Positions 1 through 7,783 of a stretch of DNA of 64,000 bases are shown here, piece after piece. Origin of the DNA: Sphingobacteriaceae bacterium GW460-11-11-14-LB5 (GTDB taxonomy: Bacteria; Bacteroidota; Bacteroidia; Sphingobacteriales; Sphingobacteriaceae); NCBI GenBank assembly GCA_002151545.1, contig CP021237.1, positions 1,550,001 to 1,614,000 of the forward strand, given 5' to 3'. The notes under the pieces were generated by a model. That model had not been told where the DNA came from. It was given only the letters and a program-made list of their open reading frames with translations, and ran no database searches. A program made the position numbers and the translations under genes. How positions within the stretch are numbered: position 1 is the first letter of the stretch; the number at the start of each line of letters is the position of its first letter.

Positions 1-30
1 CGAAGTCTGAAGTCGAGAGTCCGAAGTCGG
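1..30. repeat. Short degenerate direct repeats at window edge
   Basis: The core CGAAGTC or GAAGTC recurs about every 10 bases, with a variant GTCGAGAGTCC between copies. It lies in the leader before the CoA-transferase gene. It looks like a simple intergenic repeat; no coding or structural role is visible, and the element may continue left of the window. Confidence 0.4.
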
Positions 31-90
31 GTTGCAGATCTGACCATTCTACTCATTCTATCATTCAAATTCATTCATTTACATTTATTT

Positions 91-750
91 ATGTTTTCAA
101 AAGAAGAAATTGCACAGCGTATTGCTAAAGAAATAAAAGACGGGTACTATGTTAACCTTGGTATCGGCATACCGACTTTGGTTGCCAATTATATTCCAAA
201 GGGAATTAATGTGGTATTGCAGTCAGAAAACGGTTTATTGGGCATGGGGCCATTTCCTTTTGAGGGAGAGGAAGATGCCGATTTAATTAACGCGGGGAAA
301 CAAACCATTACCACCTTGCCAGGCTCATCTATTTTTGATTCGGCCATGAGTTTTGGGATGATCCGTGCGCAAAAGGTAGATTTAACCATTCTCGGAGCCA
401 TGGAGGTATCAGAAAATGGTGACATTGCCAACTGGAAAATACCTGGAAAAATGGTAAAAGGAATGGGTGGAGCGATGGATCTGGTGGCTTCAGCCAAAAA
501 CATTATTGTGGCGATGCAGCACATTAATAAAGCTGGAGAAAGCAAATTGTTACCAAAATGTACTTTGCCATTAACCGGGGTAAAATGCATTAAAAAAATT
601 GTAACTGAACTGGCGGTTTTAGATATTTTACCTGAAGGTGGTTTTAAACTTTTAGAACGTGCACCTGGTGTAAGTATCGAATTTATACAACAATCTACAG
701 CAGGGAGATTGATTATTGAAGGGGATATTCCTGAAATGAGATTGGATTAA
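91..750 (+). CDS. scoB: 3-oxoacid CoA-transferase, subunit B
   Basis: This 219-residue protein matches the B subunit of two-subunit 3-oxoacid (succinyl-CoA:acetoacetate type) CoA-transferases, cytosolic enzymes that move CoA between succinyl-CoA and a 3-oxoacid. The N-terminal NLGIGIPTL stretch (residues 22-30) and the SENG motif (45-48) with the catalytic Glu46 are family hallmarks; this Glu forms the glutamyl-CoA intermediate in the family. Length is normal and the ATG start gives the expected N-terminus. The A subunit is not in the window; in most genomes it lies immediately upstream, so it may sit just to the left. The substrate cannot be fixed from sequence: acetoacetate is most likely, but an AtoA-like or 3-oxoadipate role is possible. 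It converges on the uridine kinase gene. Confidence 0.9.
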   Translation: MFSKEEIAQRIAKEIKDGYYVNLGIGIPTLVANYIPKGINVVLQSENGLLGMGPFPFEGEEDADLINAGKQTITTLPGSSIFDSAMSFGMIRAQKVDLTILGAMEVSENGDIANWKIPGKMVKGMGGAMDLVASAKNIIVAMQHINKAGESKLLPKCTLPLTGVKCIKKIVTELAVLDILPEGGFKLLERAPGVSIEFIQQSTAGRLIIEGDIPEMRLD

Positions 751-770
751 AATGATGCCTGATGCTAAAG

Positions 771-812
771 AATGGTCATCATTCCCGCGCAGGTAGGAAC
801 CTTAATGCATAC
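771..812. repeat. Degenerate intergenic inverted-repeat element
   Basis: Just after the CoA-transferase gene there is a locally GC-rich patch, ATTCCCGCGCAGGTAGGAAC at 781-800. It forms an imperfect inverted repeat (TTCC...GGAA). It resembles a decayed copy of the short palindromic CCCGCGCAGGCGGG-type intergenic repeats seen in many bacterial genomes. Only one copy is visible, so this rests on resemblance. Confidence 0.3.
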
Positions 813-844
813 CGTAAAGCCTATCAAGGCATTATGATTACCTA

Positions 845-882
845 CAAAAAAGAAGTCAAGTTTTTAAAAACTTGACTTCTTT
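845..882. terminator. Rho-independent terminator between convergent genes
   Basis: Bases 849-882 form a perfect 34-bp palindrome with arms AGAAGTCAAG and CTTGACTTCT. On the minus strand the stem is followed by six T (the A-run at 845-850), making a strong terminator for the LysM-udk operon. On the plus strand it can also stop readthrough from the CoA-transferase gene. Confidence 0.85.
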
Positions 883-887
883 GATAT

Positions 888-1538
888 TTATTGTATATCA
901 ACTAAAATACTGTTTCTTAAATCATTCGAAATATCCTCTGTGATACCGATAATTTCTTCAGGTTCATTGGTATTATTCATGACCACCTTATTGCACTGTT
1001 CGCGGTAGGGTAATAAATACTCTTTATAGGCAGGTACCACGTGGTTATGCCATTTGTACAATACATCTTCTTCAGGGTAACCACGCTCTAAACCATCTCG
1101 TTTTATACGGCGATCTAAAGCGACCTGCTCATCTGCATCAACAAAAATGGTATGATCTAATAATGCCGCAATTTCTTTAAAGTGGAGGATAAAAAGCCCT
1201 TCAACAATAATAATTGGTGCCGATTTAATCTCTAATATTTTAACAACAGCTAATGGATTGTTGAAGTTATATTCCTTTTTATAAACCACTTCGCCACTCA
1301 TTAATTGCTTAATGTCCCTCAAAAACTGTTCGCTATCGATTGTTGAGGGGAGATCGAAATTATATAATTTATTTTCTTCCTGAGTCATTTCGCCAGCCGG
1401 GATATAATAATCATCCTGTGATACGAGTGTAACTTCATCCTGTTTAAAATGATGAAGAAAGCAGTTTAAGAAAAATGTTTTACCCGATCCGCTACCACCG
1501 GCAATACCAATTATAAATGGCTTTTTGTTCAAACTCAT
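888..1538 (-). CDS. udk: Uridine kinase
   Basis: This 216-residue P-loop kinase should phosphorylate uridine and cytidine to UMP and CMP in pyrimidine salvage, in the cytosol. The Walker A motif GIAGGSGSGKT is at residues 11-21. A DDYY segment follows near residues 42-45, and NFDLPSTID (about 60-68) corresponds to the nucleoside-binding NFDHP region of uridine kinases. IIVEGLFIL (about 110-118) is the usual strand before the lid, and the RRIKRDGLERG stretch supplies the arginine-rich lid. Length is typical. The ATG overlaps the TGA of the upstream LysM gene by four bases (ATGA at 1535-1538), so the two are probably translationally coupled. A strong terminator follows. Identification is solid; only the exact nucleoside preference is inferred. 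Confidence 0.93.
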   Translation of the reverse strand: MSLNKKPFIIGIAGGSGSGKTFFLNCFLHHFKQDEVTLVSQDDYYIPAGEMTQEENKLYNFDLPSTIDSEQFLRDIKQLMSGEVVYKKEYNFNNPLAVVKILEIKSAPIIIVEGLFILHFKEIAALLDHTIFVDADEQVALDRRIKRDGLERGYPEEDVLYKWHNHVVPAYKEYLLPYREQCNKVVMNNTNEPEEIIGITEDISNDLRNSILVDIQ

Positions 1539-3073
1539 TGAGCACTATAGGTTAAATTGCAGAAAAAACGTTTGTCTAAAGCACCCAATGAATCGGCTAC
1601 CGCTTTAGTCATTACAATGATAACATCTTTTGTGGATTCGTTCTCTGTAAATTTACCAACAACTTTGGCAAAGGTAGTACGGTTAGTCATGGGGTTGGTA
1701 ATCTTAATTACCCTGCCTACAGGTGCTGTACGGTGTAAAACCAACATTTTTGTACCATCAAGATCCTGGTCTGCAATCCAAACTGCGGTACCTTTTTCTT
1801 CAATCTGACTTAAGCCATATACGCTCGGATCACGACGAAGTTTAGGGTCTTTAACCATTGTACTATCTGGTTCATTTTCCTGTTCCTCTTTCGATAAATC
1901 ATTTACCGATTTAGGTTGTGGCGGTTTAGGAATGATCAGTTTTTGATCAACTTTAATGGCATTATCCTCAAGTTTGTTTGCCGTTCTGATCTGATAAGCG
2001 GTTAAATTATATTTTTTAGCAATGGTAAAAATGTTTTCTCCGGTAGCTACGGTATGGATAAAACTCTCTTCTTTTGCAGCAGGGGCTTCTTTAACTTTTG
2101 CTTCTACTTCTTTAACTTTAGCTTCTGCCTGCTTTTCTTTTGGAACCTGAACATCCGTAATAATACCTCCAGGTACTTTTAAAACCTGACCAATGGTAAT
2201 GGCATTATCGGGTAAATCGTTCAGTTTTCTAATCTGGTAAGCCGTAATGCCATATTGTTTGGCGATGGTGAAAATGGTTTCGTTTCTTAAAACCGTGTGT
2301 GTACCGGCAGCATCTGCAGATTTGTTTTCCTGTACCGGTTTTTCTTCAGCAGCAGCTACTACCTTGTTTTCGTCGATATTTTTAGTTGCCGGAATTTTAA
2401 GTTTCTGCCCAATGCGTAGGTTGTTTCCCGAAAGGTTATTGGCTTTTTTTACCTCTTCAACTGTGGTGCCATATTTTTCAGCTATTTTCCCTAAAAACTC
2501 TTTTGGTGCCACCGTATGCTCAATCATGGTTTGATCTGCCGATGAGGTATTCGCTGTTGCAGTCTCCGTATTGTTTTTTGCAGGTGGTGTTACCGGAGCT
2601 GAAGTACCAGTCTGTTCTGTGTTTTTTGCAGGAATTTTTAAAACCTGGCCAATACTTAAATTATTTCCGCTGAGGTTGTTTAAAGCTTTAATTTCATTTA
2701 TAGTTGTGCCATATTTTTCGGCCAGCATATTTAAATTTTCTTTTGGCTTTATGGTATGTTCGATAACATTTGAACTTGATGCGTTTTGTGTGGCATTCGA
2801 CGAGCCGTTAGCCGTAAAAGGGATATTGGTAGGTACCTTAATAATTACCCCAACCTGAAGGTATTTGTTATCATTAAAGCTCATGATATCTTTAGGCGAA
2901 ACATTATATCTTCTTCCTATAGAATAATAAGTGTCTTTTGCTACGGTTTGATGAACAATCAGTTTTTTGCCTTTATTATTTTCTACACCGATAGAGTCTC
3001 TCACTGTACTGGCTTTGGCATTTGCAATGTTTAAGGCAAATAACACTACAGCAGATAAATATATTTTATGCAT
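1535..3073 (-). CDS. Five-LysM envelope protein with RlpA-like C-terminal domain
   Basis: This 512-residue exported protein begins with a signal peptide (residues 1-21, hydrophobic core LSAVVLFAL). Five LysM peptidoglycan-binding modules follow at about 39-83, 104-149, 184-230, 258-303 and 338-384. Each has the pattern H-T-(V/I)...(I/L)A.KY..T...I...N.L....I..GQ.L.IP. They are separated by low-complexity Ala/Thr/Glu linkers, including a KVKEVEAKVKEAP stretch near 319-331. The last ~95 residues (about 418-512) resemble a double-psi beta-barrel of the RlpA type: GTAVWI, a VLHRTAPVGRVIKITN core, and DVIIVMTKAVADSLG. The protein should sit in the periplasm on peptidoglycan. Whether the barrel is an active lytic transglycosylase is unclear. 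It is the first gene of an operon with udk, an unusual pairing that may reflect coupling only. Confidence 0.85.
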   Translation of the reverse strand: MHKIYLSAVVLFALNIANAKASTVRDSIGVENNKGKKLIVHQTVAKDTYYSIGRRYNVSPKDIMSFNDNKYLQVGVIIKVPTNIPFTANGSSNATQNASSSNVIEHTIKPKENLNMLAEKYGTTINEIKALNNLSGNNLSIGQVLKIPAKNTEQTGTSAPVTPPAKNNTETATANTSSADQTMIEHTVAPKEFLGKIAEKYGTTVEEVKKANNLSGNNLRIGQKLKIPATKNIDENKVVAAAEEKPVQENKSADAAGTHTVLRNETIFTIAKQYGITAYQIRKLNDLPDNAITIGQVLKVPGGIITDVQVPKEKQAEAKVKEVEAKVKEAPAAKEESFIHTVATGENIFTIAKKYNLTAYQIRTANKLEDNAIKVDQKLIIPKPPQPKSVNDLSKEEQENEPDSTMVKDPKLRRDPSVYGLSQIEEKGTAVWIADQDLDGTKMLVLHRTAPVGRVIKITNPMTNRTTFAKVVGKFTENESTKDVIIVMTKAVADSLGALDKRFFCNLTYSAQ

Positions 3074-3289
3074 TTATTTTTATGTAAATTTCTTAGTCAA
3101 AGGGAGCAATTATACGAATAATATTGTTAACCATCTTAAGTTCTGTTGTTCGTTTTTTAGTAAAAATTAGATGACTTTAGCTTCGTAATATCAATATGCT
3201 ATTCATTAACAAATGTTTATAAAATTGTTATTTTGTACAATATTGAATATTAAACGATCTTATAAATAAGGTATTGTTCAAAAGCGATT

Positions 3290-3314
3290 TTTGAGCAAAA
3301 CTTTTATAAATTTG
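3290..3314 (+). promoter_or_regulatory. Candidate dps promoter
   Basis: TAAATTTG at 3307-3314 fits the Bacteroidota -7 consensus TAnnTTTG. It lies 43 bases before the dps ATG. A TTTG at 3290-3293 is present upstream, but the 13-base spacing is shorter than the usual 19-23, so only the -7 box is convincing. The 284-base region between the divergent LysM and dps genes holds nothing else I can name. Confidence 0.35.
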
Positions 3315-3357
3315 AGTTGTTACTCAGACATTAAAATACATCATAATTAATAAAAAA

Positions 3358-3837
3358 ATGGACGCTAAAGAAATAAGCTTAAACGAGAAAGAAGTTAAAC
3401 CAGTTGTAGATCTGTTAAACGATTATTTGGCTAATTACCACATTCATTATCAAAAATTAAGAGGTTGCCACTGGAACATTAAAGGACAAAACTTTTTTAC
3501 TTTACATGTTAAGTTTGAAGAATTATATACCAATGCACAGTTAACTATTGATGAAATAGCCGAACGTGTATTAACCCTGGGAAAAGCACCACACAGCCGT
3601 TTTGCCGACTATATCAAAGAATCTAAAATTAAAGAGATTGATACCATTGGGTTAAAAGACCTCGATATGGTTGATGCGATTTTAGATGATATGGCCTCGT
3701 TAATTGAGTTGGAAAGAGAACTTTTAGAAGCTACAGATGCTGCCGGAGATGATGGTTCTAACGATATGGTTAACCGTTTTATGCAGTTTAAAGAGAAAAA
3801 TACCTGGATGTTACGTTCTTTTGCAGGAAAAAAATAA
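3358..3837 (+). CDS. dps: Dps-family DNA-binding ferritin-like protein
   Basis: This 159-residue protein matches Dps, the dodecameric mini-ferritin that oxidises Fe(II) with peroxide, stores iron and protects DNA in stress. The inter-subunit ferroxidase ligands line up with E. coli Dps spacing: His38 (in CHWNIKG), His50, Glu54 (Asp in E. coli), Asp65 and Glu69 (in TIDEIAERV). The RVLTLGKAPHSRFADY segment that follows is also typical. The N-terminus is short, with few lysines, so DNA binding through a long basic tail is doubtful. It is monocistronic: a candidate -7 box lies 43 bases upstream and a strong terminator follows. Peroxide or stationary-phase control is usual for the family, but no operator is recognised here. 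Confidence 0.92.
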   Translation: MDAKEISLNEKEVKPVVDLLNDYLANYHIHYQKLRGCHWNIKGQNFFTLHVKFEELYTNAQLTIDEIAERVLTLGKAPHSRFADYIKESKIKEIDTIGLKDLDMVDAILDDMASLIELERELLEATDAAGDDGSNDMVNRFMQFKEKNTWMLRSFAGKK

Positions 3838-3854
3838 CATTAAAAATTTAGGTT

Positions 3855-3908
3855 AAAAGCCTCATGTAAGTAGCTTAATTGTAAAATCTGCTTATATGAG
3901 GCTTTTTT
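3855..3908 (+). terminator. dps terminator
   Basis: A 16-bp stem (3855-3870 with 3891-3906, AAAAGCCTCAT pairing with ATGAGGCTTTT, one G-U pair) has a 20-base loop and ends in six T. It terminates dps. It also overlaps the upstream TTG codon of the ubiD frame, which argues against that TTG as a start. Confidence 0.85.
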
Positions 3909-3942
3909 GTTTCTGAAAAAATCTAATTATTTATCTTTGGGC

Positions 3943-5778
3943 ATGGCGTACAAAAGTTTAGCAGAATGTGTATCCGATCTTGAAAAGCACGGTCATTTAA
4001 TCAGAATAAAAGAAGAAGTAGATCCTTATTTAGAAATGGCAGCCATCCATTTAAGGATTTATGAAAATAAAGGACCAGCTATTTTATTCGAAAAAGTTAA
4101 AGGAAGTCCTTTTCCTGCTGTTTCAAACTTGTTTGGAACTTTAGAACGGTCGAAGTTTATTTTTAGAGATACTTTGCCAAAAGTACAGCAGTTGGTGGCC
4201 TTACGCAACGACCCTATAAAAGCGTTGAAAAATCCTTTCAAGTATGCAGGTTCTGCCATGTCGGCTTTATCAGCCTTGCCACTTAAAACACCTTCAGCAA
4301 AAAGCAAATTTTTAAAAACCAGTATCAGCCAGCTGCCACAGATCGTAAACTGGCCTATGGATGGTGGCCCTTTTGTAACCATGCCACAAGTTTATACCGA
4401 GGATGTAGATAAACCAGGTGTTTTAAATGCAAACCTGGGCATGTACCGCATCCAGTTAGGTGGGAACGATTATATTCAGGACCAGGAGATTGGATTACAC
4501 TATCAGATTCACAGGGGGATTGGGGTGCACCAATCGAAAGCCAATGCACTGGGCCAACCCTTAAAAGTGAGCATTTTTGTTGGCGGACCTCCGTCACACC
4601 CTTTAGCTGCTGTAATGCCTTTGCCTGAAGGCTTATCCGAAATGACTTTTGCCGGTGCTTTAGGCGACAGAAGATTTCGTTATTTTTACGATGACGAAGG
4701 CTTTTGCATCTCGGCAGATGCCGATTTTATCATTACCGGAACCGTTTATCCGAACGAAAATAAACCAGAAGGGCCTTTTGGCGATCACCTGGGTTATTAC
4801 AGTTTAACGCATCCTTTTCCTTTGATGAAAGTACACAATGTATATCATAAAAAGGATGCCATTTGGTCGTTTACAGTTGTTGGCCGCCCACCGCAGGAGG
4901 ATACCAGTTTTGGGGCTTTGATCCATGAAATTACAGGCTCGGCCATTCCGCAGGAAATACACGGTTTAAAAGAAGTTCATGCGGTTGATGCTGCCGGCGT
5001 CCATCCTTTGCTTTTTGCCATTGGTAGCGAACGTTATACCCCATATTTAAAAGCGCGCAGACCACAGGAAATTTTAACCATAGCCAATCACATTTTAGGG
5101 AAAAACCAACTGAGTTTGGCTAAATACCTGTTTATTGCAGCTAAAGAAGATGACCTGAACTTAAGCACGCATCATATAGAAGCGTTTCTAACGCATATTT
5201 TAGAAAGGATTGATTTAACGAGGGATGTTCACTTTTATACCAATACGACTATTGATACACTTGATTATAGTGGCGATGGATTAAACAGCGGATCGAAGGT
5301 TGTAATTGCAGCAGCAGGGGATAAGCGACGTGAACTGTGGGATGAAATTCCGGAGGCGTTGACATTAAGTGATGGATTCTATCAGCCAAAAATAGCCATT
5401 CCAGGTATTTTGGTTTTGGAAAGTAACAAATATTTAAACCCTGAGAAAACAGCCGCCGAAATTGCTCTATTGAATATGGCTTTAATGAGTCAGGATTTAT
5501 CTGGTTTACCTTTGATTATATTGGCAGATGATGCAACGTTTACGGCTGCTGACATTGATAATCTGGTTTGGATAACTTTTACAAGGAGTAACCCCGCGGC
5601 AGATATATATGGTATTAATGATTTTACCATCAATAAACACTGGGGCTGTAAAGGTTCGTTGATTATCGATGCCAGGAAAAAGCCTCACCACGCACCCGAG
5701 TTGATCAAAGATGCGGTGGTAGAGGCGAAGGTTGATGAGCTGGCTAAAGAGGGGAAAGCGCTATTTGGGCTGGTATAG
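3943..5778 (+). CDS. ubiD: UbiD-family (prFMN-dependent) decarboxylase
   Basis: The frame opens at a TTG at 3907, but that codon lies in the T-run of the dps terminator. The ATG at 3943 gives the family-like start MAYKSLAECVSDLEKHGHL and a 611-residue protein. It is a UbiD-type decarboxylase, which uses prenylated FMN to remove a carboxylate from aromatic or unsaturated acids. Supporting motifs are the N-terminal LIRIKEEVDPYLE, GGPFVTMPQV and the EGPFGDHLGYYS region, which carries the catalytic Glu and the prFMN/metal-site residues. The C-terminal WGCKGSLIIDARKKPHH stretch is also typical. At ~610 residues it is longer than E. coli UbiD (~490), like the menaquinone-associated UbiD homologues of Bacteroidota. 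A quinone-pathway role is therefore likely but not proven. It appears monocistronic; only a weak AT-rich hairpin (5834-5855) follows. Confidence 0.88.
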   Translation: MAYKSLAECVSDLEKHGHLIRIKEEVDPYLEMAAIHLRIYENKGPAILFEKVKGSPFPAVSNLFGTLERSKFIFRDTLPKVQQLVALRNDPIKALKNPFKYAGSAMSALSALPLKTPSAKSKFLKTSISQLPQIVNWPMDGGPFVTMPQVYTEDVDKPGVLNANLGMYRIQLGGNDYIQDQEIGLHYQIHRGIGVHQSKANALGQPLKVSIFVGGPPSHPLAAVMPLPEGLSEMTFAGALGDRRFRYFYDDEGFCISADADFIITGTVYPNENKPEGPFGDHLGYYSLTHPFPLMKVHNVYHKKDAIWSFTVVGRPPQEDTSFGALIHEITGSAIPQEIHGLKEVHAVDAAGVHPLLFAIGSERYTPYLKARRPQEILTIANHILGKNQLSLAKYLFIAAKEDDLNLSTHHIEAFLTHILERIDLTRDVHFYTNTTIDTLDYSGDGLNSGSKVVIAAAGDKRRELWDEIPEALTLSDGFYQPKIAIPGILVLESNKYLNPEKTAAEIALLNMALMSQDLSGLPLIILADDATFTAADIDNLVWITFTRSNPAADIYGINDFTINKHWGCKGSLIIDARKKPHHAPELIKDAVVEAKVDELAKEGKALFGLV

Positions 5779-5933
5779 TTTGAAAGGAACTTTAACTTAC
5801 CTGTTAACTATTAGAAGTGGGCTTTATTAATTCAATTAATTAGATAAAATTAATTTCACGCATGTTCTTCTCTGATAATTTTAGGTCGCGCTGTTAGTTG
5901 CTTTCATTTTTATATTTTGGTAGCGCTGAACGA

Positions 5934-6407
5934 CTAGACATCACAAAAATTTGCAGCACCTTTTAAAATCATGGTTGCAAGAAACCCGACAACCAGAGTA
6001 AGAATCATTGGATTGATAACTCCTATTCCAATTGCAGCAGCTATTGCTGTCAAAGCAATTGTTATTAATTTTTTCAATCCTGCTTCTTCGTCAATCAGTT
6101 TTTGTATCTCAGCGTTGATTGTACAAAGAATTTTTTTTACCTGATTTGCTGTTTTATTTCTATTCAGCCAGTCCAAAAACTTACGAAACGGATTCCACAT
6201 TTCGTAACTTATGTTTGTTGAATATGATTCAGTCATCATACTTGTAACACCTTCCAAATTTGATTTAGTGTCTAAATCCTTATCAATTTCCCAATTAATA
6301 TTGCTTCGCATATATCCCAAAGGATCTTTTGAATCAACAGCTGATTTTAGTTGTTCTGACAGGACGTCTAAGTCAAATTTGTGATTTAATTCTTCAAGTG
6401 AATTCAT
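5934..6407 (-). CDS. Hypothetical protein with C-terminal hydrophobic hairpin
   Basis: I do not recognise this 157-residue protein. Residues 1-110 are polar and probably helical (MNSLEELNHKFDLDVLSEQL, then a NRNKTANQVKKIL stretch). Residues ~112-150 form two closely spaced hydrophobic segments (LITIALTAIAAAIGIGVI and MILTLVVGFLATMILKGAA) that could be a membrane hairpin. There is no signal peptide. It is transcribed divergently from the operon starting at 6780, with 372 bases between, so regulation may be shared. A small membrane-active protein, an accessory of a contact or toxin system, or an orphan are all possible. The start ATG at 6407 is the only sensible one, and coding is supported by length and composition. 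Confidence 0.6.
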   Translation of the reverse strand: MNSLEELNHKFDLDVLSEQLKSAVDSKDPLGYMRSNINWEIDKDLDTKSNLEGVTSMMTESYSTNISYEMWNPFRKFLDWLNRNKTANQVKKILCTINAEIQKLIDEEAGLKKLITIALTAIAAAIGIGVINPMILTLVVGFLATMILKGAANFCDV

Positions 6408-6779
6408 TTTTTTGATATGTTAATTGACAGTACCTACTCTATTTTGGTTTTCGGTTTCCCCGTGTAATATAATTTCATGGTCTTCGTTACGATGGCTTAC
6501 CCAAAATTACTATTAGTGATATACTCAAATCAAGCGTGAAGCATCTGAATTTATATGCGTGAAAAACGCAAGGAGGTACCGCGAAATCACGGAATTTTGA
6601 AATAACTTGGTTGAGTTGATAATCGGTGAAAAGCTCATTTGATTGACTATAGGGTAGGTGTTTTTAGAACGTAGCAAAGGATTCGATCTAATTTGTATAA
6701 TTGGGTTATTTCCAAATTCAATAAGGCTTAATCTATATTTAGATGAAAATTTTTATAAACCTAAAACAAAATTAAAATT
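6408..6779. other. 372-base intergenic region with a structured patch
   Basis: This AT-rich divergent spacer contains one unusual patch at 6555-6605. It has two small hairpins, TGCGT-gaaaa-ACGCA at 6556-6570 and CCGCG-aaat-CACGG at 6579-6592 (one mismatch), flanking AAGGAGGTA, a near-perfect anti-16S sequence. The same bases also read as a 16-codon ATG-TAA mini-ORF (MREKRKEVPRNHGILK). No convincing promoter box is visible for either flanking gene. The patch could be a structured leader, a leader peptide or a relic of a mobile element. Confidence 0.35.
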
Positions 6780-7742
6780 ATGAGTAGTCTAATATTACCA
6801 CGTATCTACGTGTCAAAATCAATTGGTGATGCCAGAAAAGCATGGTTTAACGCACATAAGTATGGTGTGCTCCATCAAGCTGCAAAAAAAAATGGAGCAT
6901 TATCAGAAACACAGGAAGTATATTTTCATCAAGCGAAGGCGGTATCAGATCATATTAACGCATTGATTAATGAAAATGAAAAAATAGATGGTTTTCGGAT
7001 TTATTTTGGAACTTACGGTCCGAATCAGATTGGAAGTAAACGAGGCCGGTTTAATTTAATTTTTGTTTCTACAACCGATAAGCATGACAGTGGCGAATAT
7101 TACATAAAAGGTGGTACACCAAAAGATAATACCATTGAGCCAATATCAAAAGAACTTGCCTTAGAATACGTGGGGAATTTTCAAGCTCCAGATATGAAAC
7201 GGGACAGACTTACTCCAACTTTGACGACTGATGATCAAGATAATACGTGTTTTGAAACAAAGCACTTATGGTTTGATATCGAAAAAATTAAAGAGCTACG
7301 CGATTTAATTGAAGATCATTTAATGAAATACGCAGGTTACGGCTTAAAAATAAGATTGGTTTCCTATACAGATGAAGATGAAATTGAAGGAGCGTTTGGT
7401 GGAAGGGTTGCTCAGACTTATAAACAGCGGCTGACAGTTGACTTTGTCTTTATAGATGAAAACAATAGCGAGGTTTATCTAGATGATGAAATCTTAATTT
7501 TAAGAACAATTGAAACCATTGCAAAGATAGGTCATTCATTCGTAGGAGATGACCCTATGTGGAAAGAACTTTTCCAAAAGCCTCATAATAGAGCGAAACT
7601 GGATAGAATATTAGAGCTGCTGAATACTGAGTATATTGAATTAAGGGATATATTAAATGATTTATATACAATGGATACCGGTGATCCTACTCCACCTCCA
7701 TCAAATGGTAATAATCAGGGACTTGATATCTCAGATGAGTAA
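6780..7742 (+). CDS. Hypothetical soluble protein, first gene of a signalling operon
   Basis: I do not recognise this 320-residue protein. It has no signal peptide or membrane segment and is rich in charged residues. The N-terminal half contains a basic helical stretch (SIGDARKAWFNAHKYGVLHQAAKKNGA) and an aromatic beta-like region (FRIYFGTYGPNQ, then GRFNLIFVSTTDKHDSGEYYIKGG). The C-terminal half has EIEGAFGGRVAQTYKQRLTVDFVF and ends in a Pro/Gly/Asn-rich, probably disordered tail (TPPPSNGNNQG). It lies 33 bases before a multi-pass membrane protein gene and in the same direction as a histidine kinase and response regulator, suggesting co-expression. Its role (ligand binding, cytosolic effector or unrelated) cannot be inferred from motifs. 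The ATG at 6780 follows an A-rich leader typical of Bacteroidota. Confidence 0.65.
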   Translation: MSSLILPRIYVSKSIGDARKAWFNAHKYGVLHQAAKKNGALSETQEVYFHQAKAVSDHINALINENEKIDGFRIYFGTYGPNQIGSKRGRFNLIFVSTTDKHDSGEYYIKGGTPKDNTIEPISKELALEYVGNFQAPDMKRDRLTPTLTTDDQDNTCFETKHLWFDIEKIKELRDLIEDHLMKYAGYGLKIRLVSYTDEDEIEGAFGGRVAQTYKQRLTVDFVFIDENNSEVYLDDEILILRTIETIAKIGHSFVGDDPMWKELFQKPHNRAKLDRILELLNTEYIELRDILNDLYTMDTGDPTPPPSNGNNQGLDISDE

Positions 7743-7756
7743 TAAAATCTTATTTT

Positions 7757-7783
7757 AGATACATATTTAAATTTTATGTATCT
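7757..7783 (+). promoter_or_regulatory. Hairpin covering the start codon of the next gene
   Basis: AGATACATA (7757-7765) pairs perfectly with TATGTATCT (7775-7783) across a nine-base loop. The ATG at 7776 lies in the right arm, and no T-run follows, so it is not a standard terminator. It begins 14 bases after the upstream stop, so it could limit translation unless it is opened. Confidence 0.4.

Noticed and set aside
1..30. Short GAAGTC repeats at the window edge considered as CRISPR
   Set aside because: Copies are too short and irregular, with no spacers of constant length.
189..590. 133-codon frame antisense to the CoA-transferase gene
   Set aside because: It lies wholly inside a well-supported gene and has no family resemblance.
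5934..6407. Prophage holin
   Set aside because: There is a two-segment hydrophobic C-terminus, but no phage genes nearby and a long polar N-terminal part unlike holins.
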